From Arthrobacter_M sp030063245 (lineage in GTDB: Bacteria; Actinomycetota; Actinomycetes; Actinomycetales; Micrococcaceae), in NCBI RefSeq assembly GCF_051131705.1, contig NZ_CP180316.1:1488001-1552000 (forward strand): DNA of 64,000 nt, given 5' to 3'. Numbering within the stretch: position 1 is the stretch's first letter; every line of letters starts with the position of its first letter. The notes under the pieces were generated by a model that did no database searches, was not told the DNA's origin, and saw nothing but the letters and a program-made list of their open reading frames with translations. Positions 36,185 to 44,488 of this stretch are shown here, piece after piece. A program made the position numbers and the translations under genes.

Positions 36185-37574
36185 ATGAGAATGGTCAAAG
36201 TCGTGACTTCACTTTCGCCGCTGTTGTCCCGGACACCGACCAGTCACCGCTGGTGGAGTTTGGCTCTGTTGGGGACAGCCTTCCTGATGACAATCCTCGA
36301 TGCCACGAGCATGCTGTCCGCCATCCCGTCAATCAAACTCGAACTCGGTTTGTCACCTCAGGCGACCCAATGGACAGTTACCGCGTACGCGATCGCATTC
36401 AGCGGTCCCCTTCTCGTGTTCGGCAGGGCCGCTGACCGTTGGGGAAGGCGGCGAATGCTGATCATCGGAATGGGCATTCGAATATTCGCCGCTCTGGCGT
36501 GTGGCGTGGCGACATCGTCAGAATTCCTCATCGCCGCCCGCGCGGTGCAGGGGATGTCGACCGCGATAATCGCTCCAGCCGCGCTGTCCATGGTTGTGAA
36601 CCTGTTCCCGGAGGGACCCGAACGGAACAAAACCCTCGGGATCTGGGCTGGCCTCGGCGGTGCGCTCACCGACACGGTCGGATGGCACTGGGTGTTCTGG
36701 ATCAATATCCCGGTTGGCTGCCTTGTCATTATTGCTGTCCCGCTCCTGCTCAAACCGAATCGCGAGCCGAAAAACGGTCATGCGTTCGGCCTCGCGAGCG
36801 GCGTGATATTGACCACCACCCTCGCACTACTGGTCTTCGTGATTACCGAAATCCCTACCACCGGGATTCTGAGCTGGTCCACAGGAGGACTGTGCCTGGT
36901 CGTTCTGGTTCTTGCCATCCTCCTCACGCGGATTGAACGCGCCGCCGCAGAGCCACTCATTCCGCACGGACTGCTGCGGTCCCGGATGATCATCGGAGGA
37001 CCTCGGAGTCCTCATTGCCGGCATCGTAGTCGACGGCATGCTCATCACCCTGACCGCTTACGCGCAACTCTCGCTAAAATGGTCCGCGATCGAATTCGGT
37101 CTCGTCACAACCGTCATGACTGTCACCTCCATCGTCGGAGGAATGTGTGCACAAAGAATTGTGCGGCGCATCAGGCTGCGAAATCTCGCAGCCCTCGGCA
37201 TGGGTTTACTCGCTGTCGCGTGCCTTAGCTTGGCCGCAATCTCGTCGACTGGACTGGACTGGCTACTTGTCCCCGCCCTTTTCGTCTTCGGGGCGGGATT
37301 GGGTGGAGCCATGGTTGGCTCGCAAATCTCCGCGCTGACCGGCGTGCTCGAAACGCAGTCGGGGGTCGCTTCAGGCCTTTTCGACACGTCCTTCTCGATT
37401 GGTTCCGCCCTTGGCGTCGCGATCTGCTCCAGCGTTGCAGTCGCCTCGGGAAATCTGACCCCCGCAAACCCAATGTCCGGGGCGGCATTGGCCTTCGCTG
37501 TTGCCGCCACCCTAGCCGCCTCTGGAATCCCCGTAAGCCTCACACTGTTGCGGGAACGGTCAAAACGAGCTTAA
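36185..37574 (+). pseudogene. MFS drug transporter, frameshifted
   Basis: The first frame has the DHA2-type N-terminal half: FLMTILDATSMLSAIPSIKL, GRAADRWGRRRMLIIG (motif A) and AVQGMSTAIIAPAAL (motif C region). Compared with family members about a dozen residues are missing between IWAGLGG and ALTDTVGW. Near 36998 a one-base change shifts the frame; the second frame continues LGVLIAGIVVDGMLITLTAY to the end at 37574. The deletion removes part of a helix and the frameshift splits the protein, so transport is very unlikely. Confidence 0.85.
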
Positions 37575-38006
37575 TCAATCACAGTCCCGTGATGACTCGC
37601 AGAGGCCCGGGCAGAAATCTCGTTAACCAGGGAACGACGTGATCGAAAGCGTGGACACCAATTATGGTCTAGCCCCGGGCTTTTTGGAGAGTGTTTTAGA
37701 CGATATGAGGTAGGGGGTGGTTCAGTTTCCTGCCCGTCCGGAGCGGCCATTTTCGCCGGGCGGTCCCGCAGCGCCGGCTTGATCCCGGTGCCTTGTCTTC
37801 TTGCCGGAGGCGGCGCGGCGAGGCCTTTGGCCCCGGCGGAGATGTCCTTTATCCGGAACGGGCAGGGACTGGGCCGGGGCCGATGAGGGGCCGGGGCCTT
37901 CTGTTTCACAGGTTTCGTGGGTTGCCAGTGAACAACCTCTTGGCGTCTCGGCCTTGGGAGAGTTGCATTGGTAGTGCCACATGTGAGCATTGGGAGGTCC
38001 CGGCTA
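37575..38006. other. non-coding leader of an IS110 remnant
   Basis: No gene seen. The right half contains long GC-rich inverted stretches (GGGCCGGGGCC near 37874 and 37890) and directly precedes an IS110-type N terminus, the place where IS110 elements carry their bridge RNA. Confidence 0.4.
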
Positions 38007-38136
38007 TGTTTGAGCATACGTTCATTGGGCTCGATGTTGACGCCGCATCCGTTGTTGGTTGTGCGCTGACTCCGGAAACTGGCGAGCTCGTGCAGATGAA
38101 GAAGGATTCGGACCCCGCGGTCGTGCTGGACTGGAT
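38007..38136 (+). pseudogene. IS110-family transposase, N-terminal remnant
   Basis: Forty-three codons read FEHTFIGLDVDAASVVGCAL and DPAVVLDWI, the DEDD-domain start of IS110 proteins with its first Asp. The frame is interrupted by IS3 exactly after ATC (Ile) and resumes behind it at 39435. Confidence 0.8.
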
Positions 38137-38206
38137 CTGAGCTGCTGTGGAGTTTTCGGACAGTGGGCCCTCTTAAAATGGGGGTCTACTGAAAGTAGAG
38201 ATCAGC

Positions 38207-38497
38207 ATGACTGCAGCACGCCGGCGTTTCACCCAGGAGTTCAAAGACGAGTTGTGTCGTGAGGTGATCAACACGTCCAGACCCATCAGGGATGTTGCCA
38301 CCGCTTACGGTGTCGGCCCCGAGACTCTGCGCAACTGGCTGAACAAATACCGTGAGGCCAACGGGGGCACCGAGACGGACCTGACGTTGCCGGAACGGGC
38401 TCGCTTGAAGGAGCTCGAGAGGGAAAATCAGGAGCTTCGAGCCGAGACTCTCTTCTTAAAAAAAGCGGCCGCTTACTTCGCGCGGGAGCAGCGGTAG
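38207..38497 (+). CDS. IS3-family transposase OrfA
   Basis: A 96-residue DNA-binding protein. The N-terminal helix-turn-helix is FTQEFKDELCREVI followed by IRDVATAYGVGPETLRNWL, and a leucine-zipper-like helix (ARLKELERENQELRAETLFL) follows. Seven A residues at 38458-38464 in CTTAAAAAAAGC form a slippery site for the -1 shift that makes the OrfAB fusion. The stop overlaps the GTG of orfB. Confidence 0.92.
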   Translation: MTAARRRFTQEFKDELCREVINTSRPIRDVATAYGVGPETLRNWLNKYREANGGTETDLTLPERARLKELERENQELRAETLFLKKAAAYFAREQR

Positions 38498-39390
38498 TGA
38501 GCAAGTACGAATACATCGACTCCCAAAAAACTGAGCCCGCCAACCTGAATTCGGTCGTGAAGATGTGCCGCTGGTTAGGCGTCTCGACGTCCGGCTTCTA
38601 CCACTGGCTGACGCGCCCGCAATCGGCGACTGCCACTCGCCGGAAGGCCCTGATAGCGCGGATCCAACACTATTTCGAGGAGTCTGAAGGCACCTACGGG
38701 TATCGTCGGATCCACGCCGACCTCGCCGCGGAGCAGACTGAATGTTCACCCGAACTTGTGCGGCAGCTCATGGGCCAGGAGGGCCTTGTGGCCTGCCAAC
38801 CCCGGCCATTCCGGGTCACGACCGAGGCCGACGCCTTGGCTGCGGCCAACATGCCCGACCTCGTCAACCGTGACTTCACCGCCACTCGCCCCGGGGTGAA
38901 GTTTGTCGGCGACATCACCTACATCCACACCTGGCAAGGGTTCATCTACCTGGCCACCGTCATTGACTGCTACTCCAAGAAGGTCGTCGGCTGGTCCATC
39001 GCCGATCACATGCGCACCGAACTCGTCGCCGACGCCCTTAACAACGCCGCCGCAACGACCCTGATAGAGCCGGACGCGATCTGGCATTCCGACCGCGGCA
39101 GCGTGTATACCTCGGCCGGGTTTCGGGCCTTGGTGACCGGCTTGGGGATGCGCTCATCGATGGGCCGCACGGGCGTGTGTTGGGATAACAGTATGGCGGA
39201 ATCCTTCTTCTCGATGCTCAAGAACGAGCGTGTCTACCGGACCGTTTACGCGACGAAATCACAAGCCCGCAGCGACGTGATCCGCTATATTGAGGGGTTT
39301 TACAATAGTCGGCGCCGACACTCCGCGCTCGATTACCGACGCCCTAATGAAGTCCACTATGGTTATCAACAGCCAGCCCTTGCAGCGTAG
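38497..39390 (+). CDS. IS3-family transposase OrfB
   Basis: A 297-residue DDE integrase-like protein. Catalytic positions are visible in FVGDITYIHTWQGFIYLATV (first Asp), IWHSDRGSVYTS (second Asp) and CWDNSMAESFFSMLKNE (Glu), followed by YIEGFYNSRRRHSALDY. The GTG start overlaps the orfA stop; in practice it is probably made as OrfAB by frameshifting. It belongs to the IS150/IS3 group and is intact. Confidence 0.93.
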   Translation: MSKYEYIDSQKTEPANLNSVVKMCRWLGVSTSGFYHWLTRPQSATATRRKALIARIQHYFEESEGTYGYRRIHADLAAEQTECSPELVRQLMGQEGLVACQPRPFRVTTEADALAAANMPDLVNRDFTATRPGVKFVGDITYIHTWQGFIYLATVIDCYSKKVVGWSIADHMRTELVADALNNAAATTLIEPDAIWHSDRGSVYTSAGFRALVTGLGMRSSMGRTGVCWDNSMAESFFSMLKNERVYRTVYATKSQARSDVIRYIEGFYNSRRRHSALDYRRPNEVHYGYQQPALAA

Positions 39391-39434
39391 AAGAATCCAC
39401 CAATTCCGCTGTCCGAATTCCTCGCGGCAGCTCA

Positions 39435-39480
39435 ATCCGCCGTTTCGAACCGCCGGTGAAGGCGGTGTACCACTTGCCAG
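39435..39480 (+). pseudogene. IS110 remnant, continuation after IS3
   Basis: The first codons after the IS3 duplication read IRRFEPPVKAVY, joining the N-terminal part that ended DWI at 38136. After AVY the similarity ends, so the element was already truncated. Confidence 0.65.
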
Positions 39481-39563
39481 CCAAGCACAGCAGGCCAGGA
39501 CTTGCTGAGGTTTGGGGATCGGGACGGTCGAGGACCATCTCGCCGATACAGGACACCATGGAA

Positions 39564-40048
39564 TCAGTTTTCGGGCGTCAGCGGGTCGAGGCCGGGGCGC
39601 GGGCGCCCGGCGAGGGCGAGAACCAGGTCGGCGGCCGAGGCGTTGATCGGCTCGCCTTCGCCGAACCGCCAGTCCGGTCGCCCGCAGCAGCCGCCCAGAC
39701 GGGGCAGTGCCGAAGTGGTTCGCGACGCCGTCCGTATGAGGGCGAGCACGATCTGAGTCGCCTCGTCGGTGGCGGTGCGTGACAGACCGATGGCGGTGGT
39801 TATGTCGAGGCCGTGGATGATGACGTGGCTGAGCGCACCCATCGCCCCACCCCCGGGTGGGGCCCAGACAGCCATAGTGTCGCTGCGCAGATCGGCCAGC
39901 AGCCGTGCGAAGGGCAAGTTCCCGTCGCGGCGGGCCACCGTCTCAGACAACACGTCGAAGTCGTTTCCGGCCGCGGCCAACTCCTGCATGAATGCCGGAG
40001 CGTCGTAGCGGGCCGCCATGGTCATGTGCGCGAGGATGTGGTCGGACG
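39564..40048 (-). pseudogene. maleylpyruvate isomerase-like mycothiol-dependent enzyme, 5'-truncated
   Basis: About 160 residues begin in the middle of the first helix bundle (ILAHMTMAARYDAPAFMQEL), carry the family His residues in SHVIIHGLDITTAIG and end ADLVLALAGRRP-like (ADLVLALAGRPRPGL). The usual N terminus with the GWxVRD motif is missing because ISL3 sequence is joined at about 40048. The family uses mycothiol as cofactor, which supports an actinobacterial host. It is unlikely to be functional. Confidence 0.7.
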
Positions 40049-40261
40049 CCACCCGAACGGTTCGTGGCCCAGCCGACGGGTCACCGTATCCCGTGGGACA
40101 CGTTGGCACCCGCACCGCGAACACCAGTCATCCGCTTCGGTGACGCGGCAGGCCAGGACGGCACGATCGGGGCGCAGATACTGCCCGGTCACCTCGAGCC
40201 CGAGCCCATCGAGGCGGCAGAATGTGGTCAGGTCAGGGCATTGAAAGGTAGCGTGGAACAC
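40049..40261 (-). pseudogene. ISL3-family transposase, N-terminal fragment
   Basis: Starting at 40261 the frame reads FHATFQCPDLTTFCRLDGLG, a zinc-finger-like DWCSRCGC and TRRLGHEPFGWRPT. These are the first 70 residues of an ISL3-type transposase, which then runs into the isomerase-like fragment. The catalytic domain is absent. Confidence 0.75.
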
Positions 40262-40591
40262 GAGGGCCCTGCGGTAGAGGAATCACGATCTAGACAATCC
40301 GATTCTCTCCCAAGGTCCTCACCTCAGATGAAACAACTTGCCAACCCCAGGCTCCTCACACCGCGGCACTGACTACACTCTCAATCCGGAATAGCCCGTT
40401 TTTTGGCAATCGAGGACGGGGTGCGTTGAGAACGTGATGGTCAAGTTTTGCATCTTGGGCTTTGTCTTCGGCGCCGGTTCATGATGTGGCATGGTGTTTG
40501 ATGGCGGCGAATATTCCGAATACCTTGGGGACATGGAAATTCGAGGCGGCGTTTGCGGGCGCGACGAGGAAAATTGTGGCAGCGCGTGGGC

Positions 40592-42097
40592 ATGGTGACT
40601 GGTTGCCTTGATCAGCACCGGTGTTCCGCGCTGCCGCCGCTGGCGAGGGGTCCGGTATTGTCGGCGATGGCCGCCGTCGCCGTGCTGCTGACTCTGTTCA
40701 GCGCGGGTTACGGTTACCACCGGGACGAGTTGTATTTCCGGATGCTGGCCCCGGCCTGGGGCTATGTTGACCAACCCCCGCTGACGCCGCTGCTGGTGCA
40801 CCTCTTCAGCACGTTCGTCGCCGATGAGGCGTGGGCGATCCGGATTCCGGCCACCATGGCTGCCACGGCCTGGGTCCTGATGCTCGCCCTGATCACACGC
40901 GAACTCGGCGGAGACCGGGGCGCGCAGGGACTGTGCGCCTGGGCGTATGCCTTCGCAGCGTTCCCCCTGCTGATGGGCCATGTCATGCTCACCTCCACCA
41001 TCGACCTGCTGGTCTGGCCGGCCGTGACATTGTTGGTCATCCGGGCCCTGCTGCGTAGTCAGCCGCGCTGGTGGTACGCCGTCGGCGCAGTCATCGGCCT
41101 GAGCATGTACAACAAGCTGCTCATCGCGGCACTGCTGGCTGCCTTGGCGGTCGGGCTGCTTATCGCGGGCCCGCGGCGGGCCCTGCTGTCCAGACACGTG
41201 GCCGGAGCCGCAGTGATCGCCCTGATCATTGGCGCTCCCAACATCATCTACCAGGCACTGAATGGTTGGCCGCAGCTGAGCATGGGAGCGGCCCTGGCCC
41301 GCAAGAACGCAGGTGAGGTCCGGATCGAGATGTGGCCCTTCCTGCTGCTCCTGCTCGGTCCTCCCCTGGTCCCCATCTGGATAGCCGGACTGACAGCCCT
41401 TCTCCGACGCCCTCGGTGGCGCCCGGTGCGCTGCGTTGCCGTCGCCTTCCCGCTCGTCCTGGTCTTTACATTCGTTGCCGGCTCCCAGTTCTACTACCCG
41501 TTAGGCCTGCTGTCAGTCCTCTTCGCGGCCGGCTGCGTCCCGACGGCGCAATTCATCAGCCGGTCAGCGCGTTGGTGGCGGCCCGTCCTGACTATCGGCG
41601 TAGCCGTGAATGCCGCCATCTCCGCCGTGCTGGGGCTGCCCCTGCTGCCGCTTTCCATCCTCGGGTCCAGCCCGGTACCCTCCGTAAGCCAGGTCGCCGC
41701 GGACCAGGTCGGTTGGCCCACCTATGTCCAGCAGATCGCGGACGTCTACAAGGGACTGCCCGCGGCAACCGCGCGCCGCACCGTCATCATCACCAGCAAC
41801 TACGGCGAAGCCGGGGCCATCGCCCGCTATGGGCCTGCGCTCGGACTCCCCCAGCCCTACAGCGGCCATAACCAGCTCTACTACAACGCAACGCCACCCG
41901 CAGACACCATGACCGCCGTCGTCATCGGAAGCCAAATCCGCTCAACCCGACAATACTTCCGCGCATGCATCACCACCGGAAAGCTGGCTAACGGACTAGG
42001 CGTCCACAACGAGGAACAAAACCAACCCATCACCCTCTGCTACGGACCGTTAGCCAGCTGGACAACGATCTGGTCCGCCTTCCAGCACTACGACTAG
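40592..42097 (+). CDS. GT39-type membrane glycosyltransferase (ArnT/PMT-like)
   Basis: About 501 residues with some eleven hydrophobic helices. The first extracellular loop has the catalytic HRDELYF context (GYGYHRDELYFRMLAP) and DQPPLTPLL, standard for the dolichol/polyprenyl-phosphate-mannose-type PMT_2 family. A soluble C-terminal domain of about 100 residues follows (ITSNYGEAGAIARYGP, HNQLYYNATPP). It would transfer a sugar from a lipid carrier to a cell-envelope acceptor outside the membrane. The start is uncertain: ATG at 40592 is reported, and TTG at 40553 is in frame with GAGGCGG before it. Confidence 0.82.
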   Translation: MVTGCLDQHRCSALPPLARGPVLSAMAAVAVLLTLFSAGYGYHRDELYFRMLAPAWGYVDQPPLTPLLVHLFSTFVADEAWAIRIPATMAATAWVLMLALITRELGGDRGAQGLCAWAYAFAAFPLLMGHVMLTSTIDLLVWPAVTLLVIRALLRSQPRWWYAVGAVIGLSMYNKLLIAALLAALAVGLLIAGPRRALLSRHVAGAAVIALIIGAPNIIYQALNGWPQLSMGAALARKNAGEVRIEMWPFLLLLLGPPLVPIWIAGLTALLRRPRWRPVRCVAVAFPLVLVFTFVAGSQFYYPLGLLSVLFAAGCVPTAQFISRSARWWRPVLTIGVAVNAAISAVLGLPLLPLSILGSSPVPSVSQVAADQVGWPTYVQQIADVYKGLPAATARRTVIITSNYGEAGAIARYGPALGLPQPYSGHNQLYYNATPPADTMTAVVIGSQIRSTRQYFRACITTGKLANGLGVHNEEQNQPITLCYGPLASWTTIWSAFQHYD

Positions 42098-42124
42098 TAA
42101 GACCGGCCCTGACCGAACCCGCCC

Positions 42125-42390
42125 CTAGTTGCCGGGTAGGACCGGTTCGGCCAGGTAGACATTCCCGCCGGATTCGCGGAAGTCGGTGGACCTGGCTTCC
42201 ATTCCGGCGATGGCTTCTTGTCCGGACACGCCTCAGAACTGGTCCTTGAGTTCCTGGGAGATGCGCATGGAGCAGAACTTCGGCCCGCACATGGACCAGA
42301 AGTGGGCGGTCTTGGCCGGTTCCGGGGCAGAGTCTCGTCATGGAAGGCCTCGCCGTGCCCGGGTCAGGGAGAGGGCCAACTGGTCTCATT
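42125..42390 (-). pseudogene. thiC: thiC, C-terminal remnant
   Basis: The minus strand reads FHDETLP, then in another frame AKTAHFWSMCGPKFCSMRIS and QELKDQF, then a TGA, then GVSGQEAIAGMEARSTDFRE and SGGNVYLAEPVLPGN. This is the end of 4-amino-5-hydroxymethyl-2-methylpyrimidine phosphate synthase with its iron-sulfur CxxC...C motif, where the first Cys before MCGPKFC is altered. Frameshifts and the stop show a dead relic; the rest of the gene is absent. Confidence 0.75.
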
Positions 42391-42477
42391 TTCCGCTTTT
42401 CGTGTCACCGCTGTTCAGCAAAATGAAGGACAAGAAGAGAAACCAAACGTTGCGCGTCTGGTTTCTATGAACTACCG

Positions 42478-42503
42478 CTTTCTGTAACCAACGTTGCAGA
42501 AAG
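42478..42503. promoter_or_regulatory. operator-like palindrome upstream of the SRPBCC-ArsR cassette
   Basis: CTTTCTGTAAC (42478-42488) and GTTGCAGAAAG (42493-42503) are inverted with one mismatch around a CAAC spacer. The site ends 10 bases before the SRPBCC start and is a good candidate binding site for the ArsR repressor encoded downstream. Confidence 0.65.
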
Positions 42504-42513
42504 CGGGACGATC

Positions 42514-42978
42514 ATGGAGTACGGAAGAATCGAGCGTGAGATCCACGTGGATGCCTCTCCTGATGGTGTCTTCGAGGTCCTCAGCAGCCCCGAGCACCTC
42601 AAGGAGTGGTGGCGGGACGAGGCGGAGATCGACGCTGCGGCCGGCGCCACGGGCCGCATCGTCTTTCATCGCGCCGCACCCGAGGAGGCGCTGGTCGTTA
42701 CGATCATGGTTGTAGACGCCCAGCCGCCGCGCCGCTTTTCGTTCCGCTGGGTCTACGAGGCGCGAGCGGTGCCAGGGCCGAGCAACTCGTTGCTGGTGAC
42801 CTTCGACCTTGAGCCGTCGGGGGAGGGGACCCGGGTGAGGATGACCGAGATCGGCTTCCGCGAGCGGGCTGGGAGGCTGTTGTTCTGGAGCAGGTCTACC
42901 AGGAGCACAGCGAGGGTTGGGACTACTTCATCCCCCCGCCTCGGTGAGTACGTCGCACGGCTGGTGTCGTCGTCATGA
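42514..42978 (+). CDS. SRPBCC (AHSA1-like) protein with out-of-frame C-terminal segment
   Basis: A 154-residue protein with a START-like fold. IEREIHVDASPDGVFEVLSS at the start and LKEWWRDEAEIDAA are classic AHSA1 features. From about 42862 to 42945 the present frame reads GRLLFWSRSTRSTARVG, whereas the next frame reads WEAVVLEQVYQEHSEGWDYF, exactly the family's C-terminal helix. The frame returns to normal at a run of C near 42942 (RLGEYVARLV). So two opposite indels have replaced the helix that closes the ligand cavity. The gene is open but probably impaired. It overlaps the ArsR gene (ATGA). Confidence 0.7.
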   Translation: MEYGRIEREIHVDASPDGVFEVLSSPEHLKEWWRDEAEIDAAAGATGRIVFHRAAPEEALVVTIMVVDAQPPRRFSFRWVYEARAVPGPSNSLLVTFDLEPSGEGTRVRMTEIGFRERAGRLLFWSRSTRSTARVGTTSSPRLGEYVARLVSSS

Positions 42979-43338
42979 CGGTCGCTGTGGACGACGACCT
43001 CTGGTCGGCGATCGGGGACCCCACGCGTCGTCGCATGCTCGACCTGCTCCTGGCCGATGGCGGGGGAACAGCCACGAGTCTCAGCGAGCACCTTCCGGTG
43101 ACGCGTCAAGCGGTTGCGTCGCAAGCTCGACGTGCTCGACCGTGCCGGCCTGGTCCACGTCACACCCGCCGGTCGCGAGATGCGCTACCGGCTCGACGAC
43201 ACGCAGTTCGCCCGCGCGGTGGCCCAGCTGGCCGCGGTCAGGACGGCCTGGGATGCACGGCTGCGGCGGATCAAGCGGATCGCCGAGGCGATCCAGCGCA
43301 CTCAAGACCAGACCTACCAAGACAAGACGAAGGAGTAG
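42975..43338 (+). pseudogene. ArsR-family regulator, frameshifted
   Basis: The first frame gives LWSAIGDPTRRRMLDLLLAD and SLSEHLPVTRQAVAS, the HTH of an ArsR repressor. Within the recognition helix near 43115 the frame shifts by one base; the other frame continues KLDVLDRAGLVHVTPAGREM, RYRLDD and ends DQTYQDKTKE at 43338. The regulator is therefore split. It belongs to the metal-independent ArsR group that pairs with SRPBCC genes on both sides. Confidence 0.8.
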
Positions 43339-43341
43339 GAC

Positions 43342-43779
43342 ATGGTGGATATCCTCCACAAAACCGGCGCCAAGGAATCGTCTCCGGACAAGGTCTACGA
43401 CGTATTGACCACACTCGATGGCCTGTCCGGCTGGTGGGCCAGCGACACGAAGGGATCTGTCGAGGTCGGCGGAGTGATCGAGTTTCGCTTCGAGCCCGAT
43501 GGCTTCTAAGCGCAGGTCGTCGAGCTCAAACCGGCAGAGCGCGTCATCTGGCAGGTCGTCGACGGCCCGGCCGATCGGCACGACAGTGAACTGGGAGATC
43601 AAGCAGGAAGGTGAGTACATCATCGTCCTGTTCAGCCACGTTGGCTGGAGGAGCCGGCCGAGTTCATGCATCACTGCAGCACCAAGTGGGCCGTCCTCCT
43701 GATGAGCCTGAAGTCGCTTCTCGAGTCCGGCACCGGCAACCCGGAGCCGCGCGACGTCAAGATCAGCAATTGGCACTGA
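43342..43779 (+). pseudogene. second SRPBCC protein, stop codon plus frameshifts
   Basis: ATG at 43342 gives ILHKTGAKESSPDKVYDVLT and LSGWWASDTKG, then TAA at 43507-43509 after RFEPDGF. The following frames give QVVELKPAERVIWQVVDGPA, then WEIKQEGEYIIVLFSHVGW, then EFMHHCSTKWAVLLMSLKSL to the stop at 43777-43779. At least one nonsense mutation and two frameshifts are present. It completes an originally three-gene SRPBCC-ArsR-SRPBCC cassette. Confidence 0.82.
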
Positions 43780-44133
43780 CGTCGCTGCCACAGGGGTCCT
43801 CTGCAGGGACATGACCACAAATGCTGGCCGCCCGTGGTCAGTTTCTAATGGCCCTTGACACTGTTCTGAGCCCGCAGGTCGACTTTTCAACCTCAATCGT
43901 GGTAGGAAAGTGACACAAAATTGAGAACCGAAGGTGAAAGGCCGCAAATGTCACTGCAGGTCAGCCCAACAATCATTTGACCCGCACCAACACAGACATC
44001 GGCATAATTTTCAGAGCTGGCTCTGAACTGGCAGATGCGGTGAAGTGCTCCCGCGATGTAGAGAATATGGGACCGGTTCCGACCTTTGTATGATGGGTGC
44101 CGCACCGGGCGCCCCGACGTGAGGACACGACAG
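43780..44133. other. no recognisable gene
   Basis: No coding signal was recognised. No TGTCGA box is present upstream of the YCII gene at 44134, in contrast to the paralogous pair at 35 kb. Confidence 0.5.
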
Positions 44134-44487
44134 ATGAAATACATGATCCTGATCTACGGCAATCTCGAGAGCTGGAACGCGATGGATGCTGACTCGTTCG
44201 GGGCACTGATGGCCGCGCACAGGGCGCTCCAGCAGGAGTTGAAGGCCTCGGGCGAATTAGTTGACACCAATGAGCTGCCGGTCGACAACGCCAAGATCGT
44301 GCGCACGAAGGGCGGCGTGTCCGAGGTGACTGACGGCCCGTTCGTAGAGATCAAGGAGATCGTCGCCGGGTACTACATCGTTGAGTGCCAGGGCATCGAC
44401 CGGGCGACGCAGATCGCTGGCAACCTCGCCGAGGCCGAGTATGGACTCGTCGAGGTGCGCCAGATGACCTCGCAGCCCAGCCACTGA
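44134..44487 (+). CDS. YCII-related (DGPF) protein
   Basis: A 117-residue DGPF-family protein: KYMILIYGNLESWNAMD at the N terminus, VSEVTDGPFVEIKEIVAGYY with the signature in full, and IDRATQIAGNLAEAEYGLVE. The ATG at 44134 is at the conserved K-Y-M-I-L-I start; an upstream in-frame ATG is not conserved. It is followed after one base by the second ECF42 sigma factor, its usual partner. The pair is paralogous to 33584-35223 but on the other strand. Confidence 0.88.
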   Translation: MKYMILIYGNLESWNAMDADSFGALMAAHRALQQELKASGELVDTNELPVDNAKIVRTKGGVSEVTDGPFVEIKEIVAGYYIVECQGIDRATQIAGNLAEAEYGLVEVRQMTSQPSH

Positions 44488-44488
44488 G

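Larger units (their letters stand above)
38137..39434 (+). mobile_element. IS3-family insertion sequence, complete
   Basis: Imperfect inverted repeats of 26 bases (TGAGCTGC... and its complement) lie at 38137-38162 and 39409-39434. A 3-base target duplication ATC flanks the element (38134-38136, 39435-39437). It is 1298 bp long with overlapping orfA and orfB. Confidence 0.9.
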
